The notes under the pieces are model-generated. The model searched no databases and was not told where the DNA came from. It saw only the letters and a program-made list of their open reading frames with translations. The translations under genes and the position numbers were made by a program. Shown piece after piece: positions 1-9,943 of a stretch of DNA of 64,000 nt (position 1 is its first letter; the number at the start of each line of letters is the position of its first letter). This stretch comes from JANQGG01 sp964642175 (lineage in GTDB: Bacteria > Bacteroidota > Chlorobiia > Chlorobiales > Chloroherpetonaceae). The DNA lies in NCBI GenBank assembly GCA_964642175.1, contig CAZXOK010000001.1, positions 62,001-126,000 of the forward strand, written 5' to 3'.

Positions 1-829
1 CTTCAAGGGTTCCTTTTGGCGAAAGTGTATCCAGCAAATTTATCCAGTGTTCAAGCGAAACAGTTCCGGGATCAAGATCAGGTGAAGTTTGAACCAGGCA
101 AAGCACTTCGGGCCATTCGGTCTCGTGTTCAAGCCACTGGGTTTTATCAAATCCCATGACTTTTGAAAGGTTGTCGTCGGTTATGTTTTGCACAACACTT
201 ACCTGCCAGCCAAGTAAAGCAGACGAATACCGAAGAGCTGCCAGGGCATGGCCAATATCGTGCTGGCAATACCTGAAGGCTCGCTCGCCGTATTTCCAGC
301 TTTCTCGCCAAAATATACTGCTAAGACCTATCAGGAAATTATTCGGTAAAACAGCCTTTACGAGCTCACCTGAGACATTACGGGGATAAACAGTGCGTTC
401 TTCAAGCGCATGCAAGAACGGGTTGTAATGATAGAGGCCGGACTCAAGTTCCGGACTTTGAGTAAGCATCAGGTAGGCTTCAGTAGGGTGCAGATTTCCG
501 CTGGAAGGATTCATTCTAAGCGACCATTTTGTGCCAGAAATTTCTTTCCATGCTGCCAGGCCAAGGCTCAATTCCAGTAATGCGGCTATGTTTGGTAAAG
601 AATAGGGTTTTGGCTTAATCATTGAGGAGTTAAAGAGCTCTTTTGCGGGAAGGTCCGGGTCTGTTTTTAAAAAGGGTAGCTCATGCACAGGGCAGTTTTT
701 ATAAAATCGAAACGGGTTAGGCTGAGTGGCCCAATCCATGTAACCGGCCGAACGAGCGTATTGATGAAAATGATGCTTGGTCTGTTGGTGGTAATGTAAG
801 ACGGTTTGAGCAGATTGATTTTTTTTCAC
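1..829 (-). CDS. SagB-type nitroreductase-family oxidoreductase (3' truncated by window edge)
   Basis: The minus strand is open from a GTG at 829 to the window edge (about 276 residues visible). The product begins VKKNQSAQTVLHYHQQTKHH and soon reads GYMDWATQPNPFRFYK, the usual N-terminus of SagB-type/nitroreductase-like proteins. Further on it has MNPSSGNLHPTEAYL, the FMN-binding region of this fold, and RAFRYCQHDIGHALAAL. The family consists of FMN-dependent oxidoreductases; the substrate cannot be read from the sequence. An in-frame stop lies five codons upstream of the GTG, so the GTG (or the internal ATG of YMDW) must be the start. There are no RiPP genes nearby, so a thiazole/oxazole dehydrogenase role is unsupported. 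Confidence 0.75.
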   Translation of the reverse strand, partial: MKKNQSAQTVLHYHQQTKHHFHQYARSAGYMDWATQPNPFRFYKNCPVHELPFLKTDPDLPAKELFNSSMIKPKPYSLPNIAALLELSLGLAAWKEISGTKWSLRMNPSSGNLHPTEAYLMLTQSPELESGLYHYNPFLHALEERTVYPRNVSGELVKAVLPNNFLIGLSSIFWRESWKYGERAFRYCQHDIGHALAALRYSSALLGWQVSVVQNITDDNLSKVMGFDKTQWLEHETEWPEVLCLVQTSPDLDPGTVSLEHWINLLDTLSPKGTLE

Positions 830-911
830 AGCGCATTGGGTTCAGGTTGGTATAAGTTTAGGAAAATAAACATCAAATACCAGACAAGCCGTTCAAATCA
901 GCTGACAATGC

Positions 912-1352
912 TTAATTGTGTTGTTCAAATATCCAGTTTCGCAGCTCGCGGGATGCCATAATGCGGGTTTCAAAGTCTGAGACAATATCAATTAGTTGCT
1001 GCATTTCAAATGGTTTGGTCAGGGTTTTGCAGTTCAGTCTTTGTGCTTCCTGATGTCTGTCGGGTGGCCATACATCAGAGATGAGTAATACATTCGGACA
1101 TTTGCAGGATTTCTCTTTTATATTCTGAACGAACTCCAAGCCATTGATAACCGGGAGATCAATATCGATAATAAAAAGATCACAGCACGTTTCCCGATCG
1201 CTGCATCGACAGTCAATTGAATCATTTAACGGGCATAACTTTGGATTGTCGTATGAATGGACTTCGTAACCTCGATCTGTTAAAAAATCGGTTAAAATTG
1301 TTCGAATTACATAATGACTCTCAATTAAAACGGCTCGATATTGTTTCTCCAT
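912..1352 (-). CDS. stand-alone response-regulator receiver protein with Cys-rich insert
   Basis: 146 residues, a single CheY-like receiver domain with no output domain. The likely phospho-acceptor is D63 (in FIIDIDLPVING); the switch Ser is in LLISD (S92) and the conserved Lys is K113 (TKPFE). The usual acidic pair near the N-terminus is reduced to one Glu (E11, LIESHY). It is unusual in having eight cysteines: C40, C48, C50, C56 and C57 in the stretch before beta-strand 3, then C83, C85 and C108. That spacing could bind a metal or form redox-active thiols, which is inference. No partner kinase is adjacent; the neighbours are an SDR gene upstream and the SagB-like gene downstream, on the same strand. 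Confidence 0.8.
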   Translation of the reverse strand: MEKQYRAVLIESHYVIRTILTDFLTDRGYEVHSYDNPKLCPLNDSIDCRCSDRETCCDLFIIDIDLPVINGLEFVQNIKEKSCKCPNVLLISDVWPPDRHQEAQRLNCKTLTKPFEMQQLIDIVSDFETRIMASRELRNWIFEQHN

Positions 1353-1473
1353 AACGATAAAAGCAACGCGATTCTACATGTAATAATAATAATCAATATA
1401 ATTATATAACTTCAGATTTCAATCACGTTATCATGCATAAAACCTCAGCAGGCTATCCAAGCGTAAGCGGTGT

Positions 1474-2331
1474 TTAACTCTCTTTTTCATGCAGATCTTT
1501 GAAAAACCCGGCCAGTGTATGGCTGCCGGTTTGTTCACCTACCATTTCAAGCGTTAAAGCAGCCAGGGCAAATTGAAACGGTGTGGAGATGTTATCGGGC
1601 AGAAAAGTTTTAATCGCCGATGTTGAGACATCCCCAATCCATTGTGGAATGGTAAGTATCGTTGGGCTGTTGCCTATGGTTTTAAACGCTTGCTCCAAAA
1701 TCTGGCGATGAGTTAAAATCTCAGGCCCGCCTACATTAAAACTCGCATTTGGCGACTCTAATTTACTGAGGCAATACTTAGCCAGGTCTTCTCCGTGTAT
1801 CGGGTTGATCCTGACATTGCCGTCACCCACAATAGCTGCCACGCCAAATTTTGCCATTTCGTAGTATTGCTCAATATCGGAGAAAAACCCTGAAGGATTA
1901 ATAACTGTATAGTCAATGCCGGAACTTTCCAGTTCATGGACGAATTTCAACTTTGCATTAATTATGCTCAGATCAGCCATTTTGTCGGCGTTAAGCACCG
2001 AGATATACATAAACTTCTTAACCCCGTTATCCAGGGCTTCCTCAAGAAGGTTCTTGTTACCCTGGTAATCAACATCATAATAACTCAGTCCATCCTGTTG
2101 CCGGGTGATTCCCACACTCGAGAACACAATATCCATATCTTTACAGCAACTTTTCAGGGATTCAGGCTTGGTGATTTCAGCTTCAACAATCTCATCGATC
2201 TGATCCGAAATATCTTCAAGTTTGGTTCGGTTTCGGGCAAGGGCCCTGACAAAAAAGCCTTGATTTTTAAATTCCTTAACCACATATCGTCCTAAATAGC
2301 CGGTTGCCCCGGCAACGAGTACCTTTTTCAT
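1474..2331 (-). CDS. atypical SDR / NmrA-like NAD(P)-binding protein
   Basis: 285 residues with an N-terminal Rossmann motif GATGYLGRYV (residues 8-17). There is an NADP-type basic residue after beta-2 (RALARNRTKL) and the atypical-SDR segments VFSSVGITRQ, YDVDYQGNKNLL, FMYISV, INPSGFF and INPIHGEDLA. It resembles the extended/atypical SDR group that includes NmrA and the 8-vinyl reductase BciA. Given the pigment genes further along, BciA was considered, but nothing specific to BciA is visible and this SDR type is common in non-phototrophs. The gene is monocistronic and divergent from the glgE operon across a 268-bp gap. Confidence 0.75.
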   Translation of the reverse strand: MKKVLVAGATGYLGRYVVKEFKNQGFFVRALARNRTKLEDISDQIDEIVEAEITKPESLKSCCKDMDIVFSSVGITRQQDGLSYYDVDYQGNKNLLEEALDNGVKKFMYISVLNADKMADLSIINAKLKFVHELESSGIDYTVINPSGFFSDIEQYYEMAKFGVAAIVGDGNVRINPIHGEDLAKYCLSKLESPNASFNVGGPEILTHRQILEQAFKTIGNSPTILTIPQWIGDVSTSAIKTFLPDNISTPFQFALAALTLEMVGEQTGSHTLAGFFKDLHEKES

Positions 2332-2599
2332 AAGGGTGTGATTTAGTTGTTAATGGATGAATTGCCAACTTTACCTGTAAGACTGATTCTGTAATAATAC
2401 GAATTCGTTGGAATGTTACCGAATTTTAAAAAAGAGGATGAATTTGCATCTAAAGCATAATTTGTTTAGTTATTGTTACATGCTCATTTGCACTAGCGTT
2501 TATCATGAAACATTGTTTATTTTACCCTTACAAAAATTATCCCTACGCCAGTAGGGCATTGGTGCAAACTATACTTAAAAATCATTCCAATAGAAGTAT

Positions 2600-4666
2600 A
2601 TGACCAAAGAAACACCCAAACGAACCCGGACACCAAAAACCGCTCCCAAAAAACAGGTCCCAGAAACAACAGGTTTGGCAGGCCCGGCCGATCTTAATGA
2701 GATTAACGGGCGCCAACATGCCGTGATTGAGCGTGTAACACCTGAAATCGATTGCGGGGCATATGCCATAAAACGCGTGGTCGGCGATCGGGTTGTGGTT
2801 GAAGCCGATATTTTCACAGATGGTCATGATGCAGTTGAAGCCGTTTGTTGTTACCGGGTAGCAGGTGAAAACCAGTGGCAGGAATCACCAATGAAACATA
2901 TCGATAACGATCGGTGGCAGGGTGAGTTCTTTGTGCAGGAATGTGGCAAATATGAATACACTGTACTGGCCTGGGTGGATCATTTACTGACCTGGGAGCT
3001 TGATTTTAAAAAAAGAATTGATGCCAATCAGGATGTTACGGTTGAACTTCAGATCGGTGCGGATTTGGTAGATAAAGCAGCTGAAAGAGCCAGGGGTAAT
3101 GATGCTAAAGCCTTGAAAGGCTTTGCCAGAAAACTTCGTCAAAAAAACACATCTGTAGCCACAGCAGTTGCCCAGGATGAAACCTTAAAAATACTGACAA
3201 TTGCCTATCCCGATCGCTCGCTGGCAACAACATATTCCAGAATACTGACTGTTCAGGTCGATGAACCCTTTGCTCGTTTTAGTACATGGTACGAGCTCTT
3301 TCCCCGATCCTGGAGCAAAACCCCGGGTAAGCACGGGACATTTAAAGATATTGAGCGTGTATTGCCACAGCTGCAGAGTATGGGATTTGATGTTCTGTAT
3401 TTTCCACCGATCCATCCCATCGGATTTGATAAACGCAAAGGTAAAAACAATGCGTTAGAAGCCGCTGCCGATGATCCGGGCAGCCCCTGGGCTATTGGTT
3501 CTTCCGAAGGTGGCCACAAGGATATCCTTAAAAAATTGGGTGGTATAAAAGATTTTGAAAACCTGGTAAAAAAGGCCGGCAAGCAAGGCATTCGTATTGC
3601 TATGGATATTGCGTTTCAGTGCGCCCCTGATCATCCTTTTGTAAAATCGAATCCGGAGTGGTTCAGGTGGCGGCCGGATGGAACGGTTCAGTATGCTGAA
3701 AATCCACCGAAAAAATACCAGGATATTCTACCCATCAATTATGAATCGGAAGACTGGCAAAACTTATGGCTTGAGCTTAAAAGTATTTTTGAGTACTGGA
3801 TAGAAAAAGGGGTTCAGATCTTCAGAGTAGATAATCCTCATACCAAGCCATTTATATTTTGGGACTGGGTGATTGCAGAACTTAAAACAGCCTATCCCGA
3901 AACCATATTTCTTGCCGAAGCTTTTACCCGGCCAAAAATAATGCAGCGTCTTGCCAAAGGTGGTTTTAGCCAGTCCTATACCTATTTTACTTGGCGAAAC
4001 AGCAAGCATGAGCTTCAGGATTATTTAACCGAACTGACACAAACCGAATTAAACGAGTATTTCAGACCGAACTTTTGGCCAAACACTCCAGATATTCTTC
4101 ACGAATCTCTGCAAGAAGGCGGCAAACCGGCATTTATTTCGCGACTCGTTCTGGCAGCCACACTCTCCTCTAATTATGGCATGTACGGTCCGGCTTATGA
4201 ATTGTGCGTTAATGAACCCGTTGCGCCGGGTAAAGAAGAGTATATGAACTCTGAGAAGTATGAAATTAAAACCTGGAACAGGGAAGACCCCGACAGCATA
4301 CGCGACATTATTGCAACAGTCAATCGAATCCGCCATGAAAACACAGCCTTGCAAGTTACCAACAATGTGCGATTTCTGACTGTAAATGCCACAGAGAATG
4401 AGGAAAACCCTCAGATAATCGCATACTTGAAAACATCGCCGGATATGGCCAACAGCGTGTTGGTGATCGTAAATATGGATCCAAAAAATGTGCAGTCCGG
4501 TTGGGTACAGGTTCCAATTTACGAACTGGGTCTGGAGCATACCCGTACTTACATGGTTCACGATCTGCTTGGTTCTTCGCGTTATCACTGGCAGGGGGAA
4601 TGGAATTATGTGGAATTAAATCCGTTCCAGATGCCGGCTCATATATTAAGAATGAATAACGGATAA
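2600..4666 (+). CDS. glgE: alpha-1,4-glucan:maltose-1-phosphate maltosyltransferase
   Basis: 688 residues, the usual GlgE length. GlgE (GH13_3) transfers maltosyl units from maltose-1-phosphate to the growing end of an alpha-glucan. The N-terminal beta-domain is followed by the diagnostic stretch YELFPRSWS and FPPIHPIG, then GSPWAIGSSEGGH. The catalytic nucleophile is D411 (FRVDNPHTKP) and the acid/base is E440 (LAEAFTRP). A Lys/Pro/Thr-rich tail of about 25 residues precedes the folded part. It is the first gene of a five-gene operon and is followed 40 bp later by the fusion enzyme that should make its substrate. No clear Shine-Dalgarno precedes the ATG. Confidence 0.93.
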   Translation: MTKETPKRTRTPKTAPKKQVPETTGLAGPADLNEINGRQHAVIERVTPEIDCGAYAIKRVVGDRVVVEADIFTDGHDAVEAVCCYRVAGENQWQESPMKHIDNDRWQGEFFVQECGKYEYTVLAWVDHLLTWELDFKKRIDANQDVTVELQIGADLVDKAAERARGNDAKALKGFARKLRQKNTSVATAVAQDETLKILTIAYPDRSLATTYSRILTVQVDEPFARFSTWYELFPRSWSKTPGKHGTFKDIERVLPQLQSMGFDVLYFPPIHPIGFDKRKGKNNALEAAADDPGSPWAIGSSEGGHKDILKKLGGIKDFENLVKKAGKQGIRIAMDIAFQCAPDHPFVKSNPEWFRWRPDGTVQYAENPPKKYQDILPINYESEDWQNLWLELKSIFEYWIEKGVQIFRVDNPHTKPFIFWDWVIAELKTAYPETIFLAEAFTRPKIMQRLAKGGFSQSYTYFTWRNSKHELQDYLTELTQTELNEYFRPNFWPNTPDILHESLQEGGKPAFISRLVLAATLSSNYGMYGPAYELCVNEPVAPGKEEYMNSEKYEIKTWNREDPDSIRDIIATVNRIRHENTALQVTNNVRFLTVNATENEENPQIIAYLKTSPDMANSVLVIVNMDPKNVQSGWVQVPIYELGLEHTRTYMVHDLLGSSRYHWQGEWNYVELNPFQMPAHILRMNNG

Positions 4667-4706
4667 CCACTTCGAGGTTGTCCGTTCAATAGAAAACCAT
4701 GGTGTT

Positions 4707-7700
4707 ATGGCAGTTAAAACAACAAGACAAAATGGTTACAGCTTAACCCCGCTTTGGTACAAAGATGCCATTATATACGAAGCCCATGTCAAGACCTTTC
4801 AGGATGGCAATGGTGATGGTATCGGGGATTTTGTTGGATTAACCCAGCGGCTGGATTATTTGCAAAGTATTGGAATTACCGCCATCTGGCTGCTTCCATT
4901 TTATCCCTCACCCCTGCGCGATGATGGATACGATATTGCCGATTATATGACCGTTCATCCCGATTACGGGAACCTTCAGGATTTTAAAAACTTTCTGAAA
5001 GAAGCCCATAAGCGAGGCTTACAGGTCATAACCGAGCTGGTTATTAATCACACGTCCGATCAGCATCAATGGTTTCAGAGGGCCCGTCAATCCCGAAAAG
5101 GTTCAGCCAACAGAAATTTTTATGTCTGGAGCGACTCGCCTAATAAATACACCGAAGCCCGCATAATTTTTAAAGATTTTGAATCCTCAAACTGGACCTT
5201 CGATCCGGTTGCCAATGCCTATTACTGGCACCGGTTTTACCATCATCAGCCCGATCTGAACTTTGAGAACAATGCGGTTCAAAAAGCCATCTTTCATGTT
5301 CTTGATTTTTGGCTTGGACTGGGTGTGGATGGTCTTCGCCTGGATGCTGTACCATACCTGTTTGAAGAAGAAGGTTCGATTTGTGAAAACCTTCCAAAAA
5401 CACATGAGTTTTTAAAAAAGCTTAGAAAGTACGTCGAGAAAAATTACCCCAACCGGATGCTACTGGCCGAAGCTAATCAATGGCCCGAAGATGCCGTGGA
5501 ATATTTTGGCCCGAGCGATGAGTGCCATATGTGTTTTCACTTTCCGTTGATGCCACGCATGTTTATGGCCATTCAGATGGAAGACCGATTCCCGATAATT
5601 GATATTCTGGACCAAACACCGGATATTCCTGACGATTGCCAATGGGCGTCTTTTCTGCGCAATCATGATGAACTGACCCTGGAAATGGTAACCGATGAAG
5701 AGCGTGACTACATGTACAAAGTCTACGCTACCGACACCAAGGCACGAATCAATCTTGGCATACGCCGTCGCCTGGCACCGCTTCTGGGCAACGACCGCCG
5801 GCAGATTGAACTGATGAATATTATGCTGTTTTCACTACCCGGCACCCCGGTGCTGTATTATGGGGATGAGATCGGCATGGGCGATAACTATTACCTTGGC
5901 GATCGTAACGGGGTGCGTACACCAATGCAATGGAATGGCGACCGCAATGGCGGGTTCTCCCGTGCCAATCCCCAGCAGTTACTTCTGCCGGTCATCATCG
6001 ATCCCGAGTACCATTACGAAGCCGTAAATGTTGAAGTTCAATCCCGAAATACAAATTCACTATTGTGGTGGATGCGCCGATTGATTTCAACCACCAAGCG
6101 GTTTAAAGCACTTAGCCGTGGAAGTGTTGAATTTGTCTACCCTGAAAATCCCAAGGTACTGGCCTTTATCCGTAGTTATGAAGATGAAAAGCTATTGGTG
6201 GTGATCAATCTTTCAAAATATTCTCAACCGGTTGAACTGGATTTAAGCGACTACTCTGGCCATATACCGGAAGAAGTCTTCAGCCAGAACCATTTTCCGA
6301 TCATAGAAAAAAAGCCTTATGTGATCACCTGTGGTGGATTTGGCTATTACTGGTTTTTGCTCAAAGAGGAACGCCGTCAGGCCTACGTTGAAGACAGCGG
6401 TGTAGTTCCGGAACTGGAACTGGAAAATAACTGGATGGAAATTTTCAATAAAGAAAACCAGGATTTTGTTCTTACACGAATTTTTGCCCCATACATCAAA
6501 AAATGTCGTTGGTATGGCAGTAAAGCCATGTCTGTAAGGCGAATCAGCATTGTAGAGCAAATGAAGTTTCCAAGGGGGATGGAGGGCGCAATTTTACTTG
6601 TTAAACTCAGTTTCCGTGATGCCCAACCCGAAACCTACCAGTTTCCGGTTAGTTACACCACAGACTCCAGAGCAATAGATATACGCTCCAACGCATCTAA
6701 AAGCGTGATTGCCAACCTGACCATAGGCCAAACTCAGGGCGTTTTGTATGATGCGCTCTATGATCCGGAGTTTCAACTGTTGTTGCTTAACACGGTGTAT
6801 CGAAAAAAACAGTTGAAAGGACGAAATGGTAATGTGGTTGGCATAGCCGGTAAAAGATTAAGAACAATTTACCGGAGTCACGAAGGGGAATGGCATTCTA
6901 ATGTAATGAGGGCCGAACAAAGTAACTCCTCGGTTTTGTATGATGATAAGCTCATTTTAAAGCTATACAGAAAAGTGACCGACGGGGTGAATCCCGATCC
7001 TGAAATCAGCCGGGTATTGACCGAAAAAACAAAATTTACAAACATTCCCACTTTTGCCGGGACTTTAGAATACCATTGTGAGAAAATGGAACCCTATGTG
7101 CTTGGGATGTTGCAAACCTATGAGCCCAATCAGGGAGATGCCTGGAAGCTTTCCCTGGATTTTGTAGCCAGGTATTTTGAAGAAGCCATTTCTCGTGTCG
7201 CAGAAAAAATTGAACCGCCGTATGTCGATCCTTCGGTATTAAACTGGACGCCAGAAGCTATGCCGGAGATACTCAAGGATATGGTAGGTGGCATATACAT
7301 GGAAATGGTGGCTTTGCTGGGCAAACGAACCGGTGAAATGCATCTGGCTTTTGCTTCGGTGGAGGACGATCCGGAGTTCAGGCCTGAAAACATTACCAGC
7401 ATGACCCAGCGCAGCATCTATCAGAGCATGCGCGAGCAAACCCTCCGTACCATGCAGCTCATTCAAAAAAATCTTTCCAGGCAACCTGAGCATTTAAAAA
7501 GCCAGGCAGAGGATGTGCTGAGTATGGAACCGAAAATTTTGAAGCTTTATCAGCGTATGATCAAGCATAAAATGGCAGCTACCCGGATCCGTATTCATGG
7601 CGACTATCATCTGGCCCAGGTGCTTTACACCGGTAAAGATTTTATCATACTGGATTTTGAAGGCGAACCAGCCAAACCGCTTACCGAGCGACGTCTGAAA

Positions 7701-8051
7701 CGCTCGGCTTTCCGGGATATTGCAGGCATGATCCGTTCATTCCATTATGCAATTTACAATGTCCTGCTTCAGAATACATCCTTTGAGTTTGAAGACAAGG
7801 CGGCTTTAGAACCCTGGGCTGATTTACTTTACAATGTTTTAAAGAACACATTCCTGCATGAGTATCTTCTTACAGTTGAAGGGGCTGGTTTTATTCCAAA
7901 AAACGAGGAAAGTCTCATTATCTTGTTAGAAGCCTACTTACTCGATAAAGCCATTTATGAACTAGGTTATGAACTGAACAATCGTCCCGATTGGATTGAT
8001 ATTCCCATTAAAGGTATCAGGCAGATCCTGGAGGAAGAGGATGAAGCCTGA
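4707..8051 (+). CDS. treS: trehalose synthase / maltokinase fusion
   Basis: 1114 residues: an N-terminal TreS (GH13_16, about 1-560) fused to a C-terminal maltokinase (Mak/Pep2, about 590-1114). TreS interconverts trehalose and maltose, and Mak phosphorylates maltose with ATP to give the GlgE donor. TreS motifs visible are YEAHVKTFQDGNGDGIGDF, nucleophile D213 (GLRLDAVPYLF), acid/base E255 (LLAEANQWP) and FLRNHDELTLEM. The kinase half has the aminoglycoside-kinase-like catalytic loop IHGDYHLAQ (D966) and the metal-binding DFEG (D983). Sitting directly after glgE, it completes trehalose to maltose to maltose-1-P to glucan. TreS-Mak fusions are known in many bacteria. Confidence 0.93.
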   Translation: MAVKTTRQNGYSLTPLWYKDAIIYEAHVKTFQDGNGDGIGDFVGLTQRLDYLQSIGITAIWLLPFYPSPLRDDGYDIADYMTVHPDYGNLQDFKNFLKEAHKRGLQVITELVINHTSDQHQWFQRARQSRKGSANRNFYVWSDSPNKYTEARIIFKDFESSNWTFDPVANAYYWHRFYHHQPDLNFENNAVQKAIFHVLDFWLGLGVDGLRLDAVPYLFEEEGSICENLPKTHEFLKKLRKYVEKNYPNRMLLAEANQWPEDAVEYFGPSDECHMCFHFPLMPRMFMAIQMEDRFPIIDILDQTPDIPDDCQWASFLRNHDELTLEMVTDEERDYMYKVYATDTKARINLGIRRRLAPLLGNDRRQIELMNIMLFSLPGTPVLYYGDEIGMGDNYYLGDRNGVRTPMQWNGDRNGGFSRANPQQLLLPVIIDPEYHYEAVNVEVQSRNTNSLLWWMRRLISTTKRFKALSRGSVEFVYPENPKVLAFIRSYEDEKLLVVINLSKYSQPVELDLSDYSGHIPEEVFSQNHFPIIEKKPYVITCGGFGYYWFLLKEERRQAYVEDSGVVPELELENNWMEIFNKENQDFVLTRIFAPYIKKCRWYGSKAMSVRRISIVEQMKFPRGMEGAILLVKLSFRDAQPETYQFPVSYTTDSRAIDIRSNASKSVIANLTIGQTQGVLYDALYDPEFQLLLLNTVYRKKQLKGRNGNVVGIAGKRLRTIYRSHEGEWHSNVMRAEQSNSSVLYDDKLILKLYRKVTDGVNPDPEISRVLTEKTKFTNIPTFAGTLEYHCEKMEPYVLGMLQTYEPNQGDAWKLSLDFVARYFEEAISRVAEKIEPPYVDPSVLNWTPEAMPEILKDMVGGIYMEMVALLGKRTGEMHLAFASVEDDPEFRPENITSMTQRSIYQSMREQTLRTMQLIQKNLSRQPEHLKSQAEDVLSMEPKILKLYQRMIKHKMAATRIRIHGDYHLAQVLYTGKDFIILDFEGEPAKPLTERRLKRSAFRDIAGMIRSFHYAIYNVLLQNTSFEFEDKAALEPWADLLYNVLKNTFLHEYLLTVEGAGFIPKNEESLIILLEAYLLDKAIYELGYELNNRPDWIDIPIKGIRQILEEEDEA

Positions 8052-8077
8052 TTCGGACATTAATCAGGAGACTTGCT

Positions 8078-9943
8078 ATGACTGAAAAGGATATTCAGCT
8101 TACTCTTGGCCACACTTATTTAGGGGATGGCAATTGCCGTTTCAGGATATGGGCACCAAATGCCGAGACTCTGGAACTGATGGTGGTTTCGAAAAATAAC
8201 CGCCGGGAAGCGCTCCAAAAAAATAAAGACGGATACTGGTATCTGGAAACAAGTGGTATTTTCCCGGGAGATCGGTATTTCTATGTGATCAACAATGAGC
8301 TCGAACGCCCCGACCCGGTAAGCCACTTACAACCCGATGGCGTGCATGGCCCTTCAGAAATCGTTGATCACACCTTTGACTGGAATGATCAAAACTGGAA
8401 AGGTGTGCCACTTGAAGAGTATGTGATCTATGAAATACATGTTGGCACGTTTACCCCGGAAGGCACCTTCGAGGCCATTATCCCAAGACTGGATGAGTTA
8501 AAAGACCTCGGCATTACGGCCATAGAACTGATGCCGGTTGCTCAGTTTCCCGGTGATCGAAACTGGGGATACGACGGGGTGAGCTTTTTTGCCCCGCAGC
8601 ATAGTTATGGCGGGCCAAATGGCCTTAAAGCTTTGGTGGATGCCTGTCACCAAAAAGGACTTGCCCTTGTTCTGGATGTGGTCTATAACCATTTTGGACC
8701 GGAAGGTAACTACCTGGGTGATTTTTGCCCGTATTATACCGAAAAATACAACACCCCGTGGGGACGCTCGAATAATTTTGATGATGCTTATAACCAGGAT
8801 GTCAGGCATTTCTTTTACCAGAACCTGGTGAATTGGATGGCCAATTATCACATTGACGCATTTCGGCTGGATGCCGTTCATGCCATTGTGGATATGAGTG
8901 CTTACCCATTCTTAAAAGAACTGGCTGAACTGGTTCATGCGTATTCGATCAGTGACGGGCGAAAGTATTACGTGATCTCGGAGAGCGATTTAAGCGACAG
9001 CCGGATCTTACGCCCGGGTTGTGAGTGTGGCTTTGATCATGATGCACAGTGGCTCGATGATATTCATCATTGCATTCACACCCTCCTGACTGGAGAGAAA
9101 AGCGGCTATTACGCTGATTATGGAAAAATGGAGCATCTGGCCAAGGCCATTAAGGAGAGTTATGTCTATAGCGGCCAGTTTTCCGCTCACCGAAAACACC
9201 GGCATGGAAACTCAGCAGAAGGATTATCCGGCAGGCATTTTATCGTTAGTACGCAAACCCACGATCAGGTGGGTAACCGGATGTTAGGCGAGCGTCTTAC
9301 AGCGTTGGTGAGCCAGGAAGCTCTAAGGCTGGCAATAGCTACGGTTGCGGTTTCTCCCTACATTCCAATGCTTTTTATGGGTGAAGAATATGCCGAACCC
9401 TCACCTTTTTTATACTTCACCAGTCACGGCGATCCAAACCTGGTTCAGGGGGTTCGCCAGGGGCGGAAGGATGAGTTTAAAGCGTTTAAATGGCTAGGCG
9501 AGCCACCCGACCCGCAGGATGAACAGACTTTTTTAAGCTCAAAACTTCAATGGGACAAACGCCTTGAAGGTAAACACCATCTGATGTGGCTATTTTATAA
9601 AAAGCTTCTCTCGCTTCGAAAAACAATTCCGGCGCTCTCGAACTTAAGTAAAGAAAATCTGGAGGTTCAGTTTAAAGAAGAAGAACGTTTGATGATCCTG
9701 AAACGATGGGAGAATCAGGACCGCGTGCTCTGCCTGTTAAACTATAATGAGCACAATCTAACCACCCTTGTTGAAACCGGACATGCACTGGGACAAAAAT
9801 TACTGGATTCTTACGATACCACCTGGCAGCATAACTCCGGATTTTTACAGCAAACAACATTACCCGAAGAGATACATCCGAACCAGGAAGTGCAGCTTAA
9901 ACCGTTTCAAGCTGCCATTTACCATTTAAAAAGCCATTTATGA
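8078..9943 (+). CDS. treZ: malto-oligosyltrehalose trehalohydrolase
   Basis: 621 residues, GH13. TreZ hydrolyses maltooligosyl-trehalose to free trehalose. It has an N-terminal CBM48-like domain (CRFRIWAPNAETLEL), then YEIHVGTFTPEGTF, the TreZ-type IELMPVAQFPG.RNWGYDGV, DVVYNHFGPEGNYL, catalytic Asp in DAFRLDAVHAI and acid Glu in YVISESDL. An AGGAG sequence sits in front of the start. The stop overlaps the next gene's ATG by 4 bp (ATGA), indicating translational coupling. Its partner treY lies two genes downstream. A branching enzyme (glgB) was considered, but RNWGYDGV with TLLTGEKSGYYADYG fits TreZ. Confidence 0.92.
   Translation: MTEKDIQLTLGHTYLGDGNCRFRIWAPNAETLELMVVSKNNRREALQKNKDGYWYLETSGIFPGDRYFYVINNELERPDPVSHLQPDGVHGPSEIVDHTFDWNDQNWKGVPLEEYVIYEIHVGTFTPEGTFEAIIPRLDELKDLGITAIELMPVAQFPGDRNWGYDGVSFFAPQHSYGGPNGLKALVDACHQKGLALVLDVVYNHFGPEGNYLGDFCPYYTEKYNTPWGRSNNFDDAYNQDVRHFFYQNLVNWMANYHIDAFRLDAVHAIVDMSAYPFLKELAELVHAYSISDGRKYYVISESDLSDSRILRPGCECGFDHDAQWLDDIHHCIHTLLTGEKSGYYADYGKMEHLAKAIKESYVYSGQFSAHRKHRHGNSAEGLSGRHFIVSTQTHDQVGNRMLGERLTALVSQEALRLAIATVAVSPYIPMLFMGEEYAEPSPFLYFTSHGDPNLVQGVRQGRKDEFKAFKWLGEPPDPQDEQTFLSSKLQWDKRLEGKHHLMWLFYKKLLSLRKTIPALSNLSKENLEVQFKEEERLMILKRWENQDRVLCLLNYNEHNLTTLVETGHALGQKLLDSYDTTWQHNSGFLQQTTLPEEIHPNQEVQLKPFQAAIYHLKSHL

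Noticed and set aside
1..829. SagB-like gene as part of a thiazole/oxazole-modified peptide cluster
   Set aside because: No cyclodehydratase, precursor peptide or exporter is seen in the adjacent genes within the window.
1474..2331. The SDR as 8-vinyl reductase BciA
   Set aside because: Fold is compatible, but the sequence looks like a widespread SDR of non-phototrophs and it is 38 kb from the pigment block.
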